In this document: positions 34,861 to 42,525 of the stretch, one piece after another
Position numbering within the stretch: position 1 is the first letter of the stretch
Layout of the letters: the number at the start of each line of letters is the position of its first letter
From: Saccharomonospora sp. NB11
GTDB lineage: Bacteria > Actinomycetota > Actinomycetes > Mycobacteriales > Pseudonocardiaceae
Assembly (NCBI RefSeq): GCF_015910535.1
Contig: NZ_JACBJG010000002.1
Location: 310,001-374,000 of the forward strand
DNA length: 64,000 nucleotides
Reading direction: 5' to 3'
Program-made: the position numbers and the translations under genes
Notes under the pieces: model-generated
What the model saw: only the letters and a program-made list of their open reading frames with translations
Database searches by the model: none
Told to the model about the DNA's origin: nothing

Positions 34861-34981
34861 GGAACACGGCTCTCGGCTGCGGGAGACAAAACCGCAGGCC
34901 GGGTCGAAGTTCCCCGAACCTGAGGCAGCCGGGACCCTCACGTCTCGGTTCGTCGTGACCGACCGCTGCGAAAGGGCGTAC

Positions 34982-36361
34982 GTGGCAGCCGCAAAGACCG
35001 CAACCCGAAGCGGGACGAAGACAACGAGCGCCGCCGAACCGACGACCGCCGACGACAAGTCGGCACCCGTCGACGGGACGGCCACGCCGGAAACGAAGTC
35101 GACGGGTCGCAAGACGGCAGCGAAGAAGGCGCCCGCGAAGTCCCGCAAGACCACCGCCAAGGGCACCACCACCAAGGGCAAGGCGAAGACGACGCGGGCG
35201 AAGTCCACCAAGGGCAAGGCCAAGACGTCCGCCGCGGACGCCGACGGCGCCGAGCTCGAGGACGTCGATCTGTCGGACCTCGACGTCGACGCGGTCGAGG
35301 TCGACGTCGTCGACGCGACGGTGACCGAGGACACCGAGGAGTCCGACGACTCCGGCAACGGGCGCAACGACCCGGACTTCGTCTGGGACGAGGAGGAGTC
35401 GGAGGCGCTGCGGCAGGCCCGCAAGGACGCCGAGCTGACGGCCTCGGCCGACTCCGTCCGCGCCTACCTCAAGCAGATCGGCAAGGTCGCGCTGCTCAAC
35501 GCGGAGGAGGAGGTCGAACTCGCCAAGCGCATCGAGGCCGGCCTCTACGCCGCCGAGCGGCTCCGCATCGTCGAGGAGGAGGGCGAGAAGCTCTCCACGC
35601 AGATGCGCCGCGACCTGAAGTGGATCGTGCGCGACGGTGAGCGCGCCAAGAGCCACCTGCTGGAGGCCAACCTCCGACTGGTCGTGTCGCTGGCCAAGCG
35701 CTACACCGGCCGCGGCATGGCGTTCCTCGACCTGATCCAGGAAGGCAACCTGGGTCTCATCCGCGCGGTCGAGAAGTTCGACTACACCAAGGGCTTCAAG
35801 TTCTCCACCTACGCCACGTGGTGGATTCGCCAGGCCATCACGCGAGCCATGGCCGACCAGGCGCGCACCATCCGTATCCCGGTGCACATGGTCGAGGTCA
35901 TCAACAAGCTCGGCCGTATCCAGCGTGAACTGCTGCAGGACCTGGGCCGCGAGCCCACCCCCGAGGAACTCGCCAAGGAGATGGACATCTCCCCGGAGAA
36001 GGTCCTCGAGATCCAGCAGTACGCGCGGGAGCCGATCTCGCTCGACCAGACGATCGGCGACGAGGGCGACTCGCAGCTCGGCGACTTCATCGAGGACAGC
36101 GAGGCCGTCGTGGCCGTCGACGCCGTGTCGTTCACGCTCCTGCAGGACCAGCTCCAGTCGGTGCTGCAGACGCTCTCCGAGCGTGAGGCCGGTGTGGTGC
36201 GCCTGCGGTTCGGCCTCACCGACGGGCAGCCGCGCACCCTGGACGAGATCGGTCAGGTCTACGGCGTGACGCGGGAGCGCATCCGGCAGATCGAGTCGAA
36301 GACGATGTCGAAGCTCCGTCACCCGTCGCGGTCGCAGGTGCTGCGCGACTACCTGGACTGA
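34982..36361 (+). CDS. sigA: Primary RNA polymerase sigma factor SigA/HrdB
   Basis: A 459-residue principal sigma-70 factor. A long N-terminal region (about 1-80) is rich in Lys, Thr and Ala with repeated T-K-G-K-A-K units, then an acidic stretch (about 80-135) like region 1.1. Region 1.2 starts at [12 protein letters not shown]. Region 2 has [16 protein letters not shown] and Y-A-T-W-W-I-R-Q-A. Region 3 and region 4 (R-E-R-I-R-Q-I-E) are complete. GTG 34982 has a GAAAGGG site. It recognises housekeeping promoters. Confidence 0.95.
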   Translation: MAAAKTATRSGTKTTSAAEPTTADDKSAPVDGTATPETKSTGRKTAAKKAPAKSRKTTAKGTTTKGKAKTTRAKSTKGKAKTSAADADGAELEDVDLSDLDVDAVEVDVVDATVTEDTEESDDSGNGRNDPDFVWDEEESEALRQARKDAELTASADSVRAYLKQIGKVALLNAEEEVELAKRIEAGLYAAERLRIVEEEGEKLSTQMRRDLKWIVRDGERAKSHLLEANLRLVVSLAKRYTGRGMAFLDLIQEGNLGLIRAVEKFDYTKGFKFSTYATWWIRQAITRAMADQARTIRIPVHMVEVINKLGRIQRELLQDLGREPTPEELAKEMDISPEKVLEIQQYAREPISLDQTIGDEGDSQLGDFIEDSEAVVAVDAVSFTLLQDQLQSVLQTLSEREAGVVRLRFGLTDGQPRTLDEIGQVYGVTRERIRQIESKTMSKLRHPSRSQVLRDYLD

Positions 36362-36377
36362 CGAACACACTCTCCGG

Positions 36378-37304
36378 TCACGATTCGGGGCCGGGACGAT
36401 CGCCAGACGCCCGGCGGTCGTCCCGGCCCCGACTCATGCGCGGGGACCGCCGATCCCGGGTCGCACCCGAACGCAGCGCCACACCCGCCACCACGGCCAG
36501 GATGCCGAGCGCCTCGACCAGCGTGGGCACCTGCCCCAGCACGACGAAGCCGATGACGGCGGCCGTCACCGGCAGCAGGGCGAGCAGGAGGGCGAACCGG
36601 GCCTGTCCCACGCGCCGGAGCACCACCTGGTCCAGTGCGTACGGCACGACGGTCGACAGCAGGCCGACGCCGATCGCGAAGGCGAGCAGGTCGGGCTCGC
36701 CCCAGACGGCCGTGGTGCCGAGCGCGAGCGGTGAGAGCACGACCGTGGCGACGACGAAACCCACCGCCAGCCCGTCGACACCACTGCCCGTGAGCGCCAC
36801 CCGACTGCCCAGCACGATGTAGCCCGCCCACGCCGCTGCGGCGCCGAGGGCGAACACGACGCCGCTCGGACTGCCCGCCCACTGCACGTCGGCGATGAGG
36901 GCGACTCCCAGCGTGACGCCCGCGAGCGCGGCGACGTCCCTCGCGCCGCGGGAGCCGAGTGCCGCGACGACCACGGGACCGACGAACTCGATCGCCACCG
37001 CGGTGCCCAGCGGCAGGCGCGCGATCGCCTCGTAGAACAACACGTTCATCCCGGCCGTGACGACCCCGAAGGTGCCCGCCAGCAGCAGCGCCTTGCCCCG
37101 CCACGCCTGCCGCCCCGGGCGGCGCCACAGCACCAGGATCAGGGCCGCCCCGAGACACCGCAGCCAGGCGACTCCGGCCGGGGTGGCCACCTCGAAGACC
37201 CAGACGGCGAGCGCGGCTCCGACGTACATGGAGATTCCGCTGAGAACGAACAAGACCGGTGCGGGAAGGGCGTTCAACGCTGCCCGAACGGAATGACTCG
37301 CCAC
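36378..37304 (-). CDS. EamA/RhtA-like drug/metabolite transporter
   Basis: A 308-residue permease with ten predicted helices in two EamA repeats. Segments such as G-A-A-L-A-V-W-V-F, F-Y-E-A-I-A-R-L-P-L-G-T-A-V-A-I-E-F and V-P-Y-A-L-D-Q-V-V-L-R are typical of the RhtA branch that exports threonine/homoserine and similar compounds. The substrate is inferred only by similarity. GTG 37304 is chosen because the first membrane helix follows directly; a longer frame upstream looks non-coding. Its 3' end overlaps the likely sigA terminator. Confidence 0.85.
   Translation of the reverse strand: MASHSVRAALNALPAPVLFVLSGISMYVGAALAVWVFEVATPAGVAWLRCLGAALILVLWRRPGRQAWRGKALLLAGTFGVVTAGMNVLFYEAIARLPLGTAVAIEFVGPVVVAALGSRGARDVAALAGVTLGVALIADVQWAGSPSGVVFALGAAAAWAGYIVLGSRVALTGSGVDGLAVGFVVATVVLSPLALGTTAVWGEPDLLAFAIGVGLLSTVVPYALDQVVLRRVGQARFALLLALLPVTAAVIGFVVLGQVPTLVEALGILAVVAGVALRSGATRDRRSPRMSRGRDDRRASGDRPGPES
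36385..36432 (+). terminator. Terminator of sigA inside the 3' end of the convergent transporter gene
   Basis: A perfect 15-bp inverted repeat (36385-36399 with 36418-36432) begins 24 bases after the sigA stop and lies within the coding end of the EamA gene on the other strand. Confidence 0.65.
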
Positions 37305-37567
37305 GCGGCCATATGCTGCCTGACCACCCGAAACGCGTGGTCGGCGGGGTGGTGTCGAGGCTGTTTCACCGGTCCCCGACACCGCTGCGACATTCGAGCT
37401 AATCCGGCGTGACACGGGTCCCACGGCCCCTGGGAACACTTGCACGAGCCGAAACGTCTGCAAGAGTGGAGGCAGCGCACCACCGCGATCAGGCGGTGAG
37501 TCGGAGGACGGTGGTGGTGGCTGAACGAAGGCATCGGACGGCGATGCCGGGACGGAGGGAGACTCCA

Positions 37568-37747
37568 ATGACAACGACGACGCTCACCCGCCCCGAACTG
37601 ACCGCTGCGGACCGTTGTGACCGTTGTGGAGCAGCCGCGCAGATGCGCGCCGTTCTCCCGAACGGCGGAGAGTTGTTGTTCTGTGGCCACCACGGCCGTG
37701 AGTACGAGGCCAAGCTGAAGGAACTGGACGCCGACATCCAGCGCTGA
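37568..37747 (+). CDS. DUF7455 small zinc-ribbon-like protein
   Basis: A 59-residue protein. C-D-R-C at about 17-20 and F-C-G-H-H at about 38-42 probably make one zinc site; the end is helical and charged. The function is unknown, but the gene is found near sigA/sigB in many actinobacteria (compare Rv2708c). GGAGGG lies 8 bases before ATG, a strong ribosome site suggesting high expression, and a strong intrinsic terminator follows. Confidence 0.85.
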   Translation: MTTTTLTRPELTAADRCDRCGAAAQMRAVLPNGGELLFCGHHGREYEAKLKELDADIQR

Positions 37748-37765
37748 CCAGACGCCGTCGAGCAG

Positions 37766-37806
37766 AAGGGCGGGAATCCCGGAAGGGGTTCCCGCCCTTT
37801 CCTGTG
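37766..37806 (+). terminator. Intrinsic terminator after DUF7455 gene
   Basis: A 15-bp stem with one G-T pair (37766-37780 with 37785-37799), a 4-base loop and a T-rich tail. It lies 18 bases after the stop and is the best intrinsic terminator in the window. Confidence 0.85.
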
Positions 37807-37825
37807 CCCGGGCAGCCGCGGACCG

Positions 37826-38995
37826 TCACACGGTGTCCATGATCTGTTCGAAGGCGACCTCGGCCGCGCCGAGGAGTTTCGCGTCGCGGCCGAGTGCCGA
37901 GCGCTCCACCCGAACGCCGCCGATCGCGCGGCTGACCATGCTGCGGGCCCGTAGTTCACGCCGCACGTCGTCGAGGACCGGGTCAGGCAGCCCGGTGAAC
38001 AGATCGCCGAGCACGACGAGTTCGGGCCCCAGCACGTTCACCACGTTGACGAGACCGAGCGTGAGCCACTCCGTCAGCTCACCGAGCCTCCGGCGGGCCG
38101 CGGCCGGATCGGCGGCGAGGTCGCGCAGCTCCACCATCACGGTGCCGCGCGGACTGTCCTCCGGCAGGCCCAGCGCCCGACAGAACGCGGCCTCCCCGAC
38201 CTCGGTCTCCCAGCAGCCCCGGCTGCCGCAGTAGCAGTCGCGGCCCTGCGGGCGCACCGCCATGTGCCCCAACTCGCCGACGTAGCCGGTGGTGCCGCGC
38301 AGCGCGGCCCCCTGGGCGATGACCCCACCACCCACACCGATGTCGGCGGACACGAAAACCACGTCGTCGGCGCCCTTGGCCGTTCCCCGCAGGTGTTCGG
38401 CGAGCGCCCCGAGTTCGGCGTCGTTGCCCACGACGGCCCAAATGCCCAGCGCCGCCCCGAGCCGCTCCCCCAACGCCACGTCGCTCCACCGCAGGTTCGG
38501 GGCCTCGTGGACGTGGCCGTCGAGGCGGCGCACGACCCCGGGGATCGAGACGCCGCACGCCACCGGCCGTACTCCCACCTCCGCAGCGAGTGGCTCGGTG
38601 GAGTCGACGATGCGGGTGAGCACCTCGCCCGGCGCCCGGGTGCGGTCGTGGAGCTTCCAGCTGTCGCGGCCGAGGATCTCGCCACCGAGCCCGACCAGGG
38701 CCAGGGCGACGTGCTCGACCTGGATGTCGACCGCCAGCACGACCGCAGCCTCGGCCCTGGGCAACACCAGCAACGACGGTCGCCCGGCCTGCCGCCCCGG
38801 GCGCGGCACGCGTTCCGCCACCACACCCGACGCGGCGAGGCCGTCGACGAGAGCCTTGATCGTGCTGCGGTTCAGGCCGAGTTCGTTCGCGAGCTGGGCC
38901 CTGGTGCTCGGCCCGTCGAGGTGGAGCAGGCGCAACAGACTCGTGCGGTTGTACCGCCTCACCTCGTCGGGTCGGGCCACGGGCGTGCTGGTCAC
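37826..38995 (-). CDS. ROK-family transcriptional repressor
   Basis: A 389-residue regulator. An N-terminal winged helix (about 15-75; R-A-Q-L-A-N-E-L-G-L-N-R-S-T-I-K-A-L-V) precedes a ROK sugar-kinase-like domain (about 85-385). The ROK zinc motif C-Y-C-G-S-R-G-C-W-E-T-E is near 255-266, with G-E-L-G-H near 240 and D-I-G-V-G-G-G near 217. Such proteins (XylR/NagC/Mlc type) bind sugars and release DNA. It is the last gene after the ABC importer on the same strand, 25 bases downstream, and the two palindromes before the importer are likely targets. Confidence 0.9.
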   Translation of the reverse strand: MTSTPVARPDEVRRYNRTSLLRLLHLDGPSTRAQLANELGLNRSTIKALVDGLAASGVVAERVPRPGRQAGRPSLLVLPRAEAAVVLAVDIQVEHVALALVGLGGEILGRDSWKLHDRTRAPGEVLTRIVDSTEPLAAEVGVRPVACGVSIPGVVRRLDGHVHEAPNLRWSDVALGERLGAALGIWAVVGNDAELGALAEHLRGTAKGADDVVFVSADIGVGGGVIAQGAALRGTTGYVGELGHMAVRPQGRDCYCGSRGCWETEVGEAAFCRALGLPEDSPRGTVMVELRDLAADPAAARRRLGELTEWLTLGLVNVVNVLGPELVVLGDLFTGLPDPVLDDVRRELRARSMVSRAIGGVRVERSALGRDAKLLGAAEVAFEQIMDTV

Positions 38996-39020
38996 GGGCG
39001 CAATCGTCGCATCGCCCGCC

Positions 39021-40439
39021 TCACCGGGCCGCGCCGGCCGCCCGTCGGCGCGAGACCGCGTCGACGGTCGCCGCGAGCAGCAGGACGAGCCCGGTCACGA
39101 TCGAGACGACGGCGGCGGACTGCTCCAGGAGTCCGAGGCCGTTGGACACCACGGCCAGTACGGTGCCGCCGATGACGGCGTCGGAGACCCGACCGCGACC
39201 GCCGAACAGCGACGTCCCCCCGATCACGGCGGCACCGACCGCGAACAGCAGAGTGTTCAACCCACCCGCCTGCGCGTCGACCGAACCCACCTTGGACGAG
39301 TAGACGACGGCGCCCAGCGCGGCGACGGACGAGCAGACGACGAACACGCTCGCCCGCACCTTGGTGACGTCGATGCCCGCCCTCCGCGCGGCCTCCCGGT
39401 TGCCGCCCACGGCGTAGATGTGCCTGCCGTAGCGGGTGCGGTTCAACACGTAGGTTCCGAGCGCCAGCAGGGCGAGCACGATCGGAACCACGTACGGCAC
39501 CCCGCGGATCTCGACGCCCGGGTTCGGCGACCGGTCGACGGTGAGCAGCACGGTCGCCACCGCTCCGAGGACGGCGAGCCCACCCACCTTGAGCGCGACC
39601 ACGGTGGTCGGTTGAGTCACCAGACCACGCCGCAGCCGCCGCAGGTGTCCGCCCACGGTGACCGCCGCGAAGCCGCCGACCGCCACCACGAAGAGCACCC
39701 AGCTCCACAGGACGGACAGATTGCCGTTGGCCACCGCGTGGAGCACCGGTGACGTGGAGATGCCCAGGACCCCGCCCTCGCCGATGAACTGCAGGATCAC
39801 GCCCTGCCAGGTGAGGAACAGCGCGAGTGTCACCACGAACGACGGCATCCCGATTCGGGCCACGAGGAACCCGGTGATGCACCCGATCGCGGTGCCCACG
39901 CAGAGGGCGAGCAGGATCTCCACCCACGGGTTGGCCGGGAACCCGGCCAGTGCCAGCACGATGCCGAGCACCGATACTGCCGCGCCCGCCCAGATCCGCA
40001 GCAGGAGCGCGAGCAACGCCGCGACCGCGAGCACGACGTTGAACGTGACGAAGACGCCGGTTCCCATGCCGCCGAGCAGGTTGCCGTTCCGGACGAAGTG
40101 CATCGCGAACACCGCCGCCGTGACACCCGAGGCGGTGCCCGCCGACAGGTCGATCTCGCCGACGAGCAGGACGAACACGATGCCCATCGCGATGATGGTC
40201 TGTCCGGCTCCCTGCGTGAGCACGTTCGCCAGATTGTTGAGTGACAGGAACACATCGGACAGAGCGGCGAACACCACGACGAGCGCCACGAGGCCGAGCA
40301 GGGCGGGCACGGATCCGAGTCGTCCGGCCCGCAGCCGCGCGACGTAGTCACGCATCACCTCGGACGTCGACATCGCGGTGGTGTCGATACCGAAGTCGGA
40401 GATCGCCGCGCTGGGATGCGCGGTCGGTGTCTGAGTCAT
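39021..40439 (-). CDS. Sugar ABC transporter permease (XylH/RbsC family)
   Basis: A 472-residue membrane protein. The BPD_transp_2 fold is spread over about ten helices (residues 50-460) with the family segment E-I-D-L-S-A-G-T near 106-113 and G-G-N-R-E-A-A-R-R-A-G-I near 341-352, the coupling region. At 472 residues it is about 80-130 residues longer than typical RbsC/XylH, with additional membrane segments near the middle, as in the XylH type. It works with the ATPase and XylF-like binding protein of the same operon. Confidence 0.9.
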   Translation of the reverse strand: MTQTPTAHPSAAISDFGIDTTAMSTSEVMRDYVARLRAGRLGSVPALLGLVALVVVFAALSDVFLSLNNLANVLTQGAGQTIIAMGIVFVLLVGEIDLSAGTASGVTAAVFAMHFVRNGNLLGGMGTGVFVTFNVVLAVAALLALLLRIWAGAAVSVLGIVLALAGFPANPWVEILLALCVGTAIGCITGFLVARIGMPSFVVTLALFLTWQGVILQFIGEGGVLGISTSPVLHAVANGNLSVLWSWVLFVVAVGGFAAVTVGGHLRRLRRGLVTQPTTVVALKVGGLAVLGAVATVLLTVDRSPNPGVEIRGVPYVVPIVLALLALGTYVLNRTRYGRHIYAVGGNREAARRAGIDVTKVRASVFVVCSSVAALGAVVYSSKVGSVDAQAGGLNTLLFAVGAAVIGGTSLFGGRGRVSDAVIGGTVLAVVSNGLGLLEQSAAVVSIVTGLVLLLAATVDAVSRRRAAGAAR

Positions 40440-40464
40440 GTCGGTCCTTCCCGCGAAGTCCGGG

Positions 40465-41271
40465 TCAGAGGGCGGCTTTCTCGGGCCTGGCGAGTCCCAG
40501 GTCTCCGGAGCGACCCGCGGTGATCAGTTCGACGACCTGCGCGTGGGTGACGTCCTTGGCGCGCACCTCCGCCACCATGCGCCCGAGGTAGAGCACCGCG
40601 ATCCGGTCGGACACCTCGAAGACGTCGGCCATGTTGTGGCTGATCAGCACCACGCCGAGGCCCTGCTCCGCGAGGCGGCGCACCAAGTCGAGCACCTGTC
40701 TCGTCTGCGCCACGCCGAGCGCGGCCGTGGGTTCGTCGAGCAGCACCACCGAGCTCTCCCACAGCACCGACTTGGCGATGGCCACGGTCTGCCGCTGACC
40801 GCCGGAGAGCTCCGAGACCGGGGTCCGCACCGACTTCACCGTGCGCACCGACAACGACGCCAACGTGCGGCGCGCCGCCTCCTCCATCTCGGCCTCGTCG
40901 AGCAACCAGGCGCTCCCGCGTTCCCGGCCGAGGAACATGTTCTGCACGATGTCGAGGTTGTCGGCCAGCGCCAGGTCCTGGTACACGACCTCGATGCCGA
41001 GCGCGGCGGCGTCCTTCGGTCCCCGGATCGTCACCTCACGCCCGCGGTACCGGATGCTGCCCGAGTCGATGGGGTGGATCCCGGCGATGCTCTTGACCAG
41101 CGTGGACTTGCCCGCGCCGTTGTCACCGACCAGGGCCGTCACCTCGCCCGCACGCACGGCGAAGTCCACGTCGTGGAGCACGTGCACGGGTCCGAAGCTC
41201 TTGTTGACGCCGCGCAGTTCGAGTACGGCGTCGGTGCCGTTCGGGGTCAGGGTGTCGGTCACGCCGCTCAC
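40465..41271 (-). CDS. Sugar ABC transporter ATP-binding protein (single domain)
   Basis: A 268-residue ATPase with one complete nucleotide-binding domain: Walker A G-D-N-G-A-G-K-S-T near 47-55, Q-loop V-V-Y-Q-D-L, signature L-S-G-G-Q-R-Q near 150-156, Walker B V-V-L-L-D-E-P-T near 169-176 and switch His in L-I-S-H-N. RbsA/XylG ATPases normally have two such domains in about 500 residues; here a single domain must act as a homodimer. GTG 41271 overlaps the stop of the binding-protein gene (GTGA); GTG 41262 is the alternative. Confidence 0.9.
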   Translation of the reverse strand: MSGVTDTLTPNGTDAVLELRGVNKSFGPVHVLHDVDFAVRAGEVTALVGDNGAGKSTLVKSIAGIHPIDSGSIRYRGREVTIRGPKDAAALGIEVVYQDLALADNLDIVQNMFLGRERGSAWLLDEAEMEEAARRTLASLSVRTVKSVRTPVSELSGGQRQTVAIAKSVLWESSVVLLDEPTAALGVAQTRQVLDLVRRLAEQGLGVVLISHNMADVFEVSDRIAVLYLGRMVAEVRAKDVTHAQVVELITAGRSGDLGLARPEKAAL

Positions 41272-42389
41272 CGGATTCCGAGGTCGGCACACACGTCGGC
41301 GAGGTCCTGCGGGCAGATCTCGTCGGCGGAGACGTAACCCTCGTCGACGACGCGCTTCACCTCGTCCTTCGTGATCAGGTACGGCTCCAGCAACACCGAC
41401 GCCACCTCGCGCTCACCCTGGGGGTCCTCGCTGACGTCGGAGGCGATCTCACCGGCCGCGGCCGTGTCGCCCTTCGCGAGTGCCGCGGCGAGCTTGGCGG
41501 TCGCCTCGGCTTCCTCCTTGATCGGCTTGAACACGGTCATGTACTGGTCACCGCGCAGGATCGCGCGCAGTCCCTCGGCCGTGGCATCCTGCCCGGTGAC
41601 CGGAACGGAACCGTTGAGGCCGTACTTCTTCAGCACGGTGATCACGGCGCTGGCGAGCCCGTCGTTCGCGGCGACCACACCGTCGACCTCACCGCCGTTG
41701 GAGGTGAGGATCTGCTCGAAGATCCGGCCGCCCTCCTGGTTGTTCCACTGTTCGATGGGCTGGCTGCGCACCAGTTCGAACTCCCCGCTGTCGTAGCGGG
41801 GTTGCAGGACGTTGCGCTGTCCCTCGTGGAAGAGCGTGGCGTTGTGGTCGGTGGGCGCGCCCTCGATCTCGATGATCTCGGCACCGTCCTGGTCCTCCAG
41901 CGCGTCGACCAGTCCCTCGCCCTGCAGTTCGCCGACGCGGACGTTGTCGAACGACACGTAGTACTCGGAGCTTCCGCCCAGGTTGAGCCGGTCGTAGTCG
42001 ATCGTGGGGATGCCCGCGGCCTTCGCCTTGGCCGCCACGGCGCCGCCCACCTCGCTGTTGATCGAGGAGATGATCAGCACCTTCACGTTCTGGGCGATCA
42101 TGCCGTCAGCGAGCGTCGTGAACTTCTGCACGTCGCCCTGTGCGTTCTGGACGTCCGGGTCGAAGCCCTCGGCGCGCAACGCCTCCTCCAGCATCGGCTT
42201 GTCGAAGCCCTCCCAGCGCGCGGACGAGGCCGTCTCGGGCAGGATCACGCCCACCTTGCCCAGCGGCGCGTCCCCGGACCGACCACCGGAGTCGTCCCCG
42301 GCAGCACCACCACCGGCGTTGGCCCCACACGCCGTCAGGAGCAGGGCGGCACCCGCGATCCAGACACGGGTTCGGAAGCGTCGTTGCAT
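41268..42389 (-). CDS. XylF-like sugar-binding lipoprotein
   Basis: A 373-residue exported binding protein. A lipoprotein signal (A-A-L-L-L-T-A-C-G, lipidated Cys near 19) is followed by a Ser/Gly linker and a periplasmic-binding type 1 fold: K-V-G-V-I-L-P-E-T, F-D-P-D-V-Q-N-A-Q-G-D, I-I-S-S-I-N-S, then Y-V-S-F-D-N-V-R-V-G and V-A-A-N-D-G-L-A. The best match in pattern is XylF, so xylose or a related pentose is likely. GGAAGG lies 8 bases before ATG 42389. First gene of the operon. Confidence 0.9.
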   Translation of the reverse strand: MQRRFRTRVWIAGAALLLTACGANAGGGAAGDDSGGRSGDAPLGKVGVILPETASSARWEGFDKPMLEEALRAEGFDPDVQNAQGDVQKFTTLADGMIAQNVKVLIISSINSEVGGAVAAKAKAAGIPTIDYDRLNLGGSSEYYVSFDNVRVGELQGEGLVDALEDQDGAEIIEIEGAPTDHNATLFHEGQRNVLQPRYDSGEFELVRSQPIEQWNNQEGGRIFEQILTSNGGEVDGVVAANDGLASAVITVLKKYGLNGSVPVTGQDATAEGLRAILRGDQYMTVFKPIKEEAEATAKLAAALAKGDTAAAGEIASDVSEDPQGEREVASVLLEPYLITKDEVKRVVDEGYVSADEICPQDLADVCADLGIR

Positions 42390-42413
42390 CGTCACACCTT
42401 CCCCGGTGAGGAA

Positions 42414-42432
42414 TGTTGTGCGCGACAACATA
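42414..42432 (-). promoter_or_regulatory. Promoter and 17-bp operator palindrome of sugar ABC operon
   Basis: TGTTGT and ACAACA form perfect 6-bp arms around GCGCG at 42414-42430 (the centre is nearly self-complementary too). The minus-strand -10 box TATGTT (42432-42427) overlaps the palindrome, so a bound ROK repressor would block transcription. Confidence 0.65.
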
Positions 42433-42458
42433 TGCGCGTGACCACGGGAAAGGGAATA

Positions 42459-42474
42459 TCTGTATCGATTCAGA
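42459..42474. promoter_or_regulatory. Second palindrome upstream of the sugar ABC operon
   Basis: TCTG-T-ATCGAT-T-CAGA is an inverted repeat with one mismatched pair, about 30 bases upstream of the promoter palindrome. It may bind a second regulator or an activator. Confidence 0.4.
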
Positions 42475-42525
42475 CTCGAACGGCGCAACGGAACCGTGAC
42501 GCGGTCGGGGACGTCGATCCGGCGC

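Noticed and set aside
34673-36370. A 565-residue open frame on the minus strand across sigA.
   Set aside because: It mirrors the high-GC codon pattern of sigA, has no ribosome site, and its product is Leu/Arg/Val-rich without domain motifs.
37305-37574. A 90-residue N-terminal extension of the EamA transporter gene.
   Set aside because: The added residues are Pro/Ser-rich and unlike the family, which starts just before its first membrane helix; the stretch also contains the DUF7455 promoter region.
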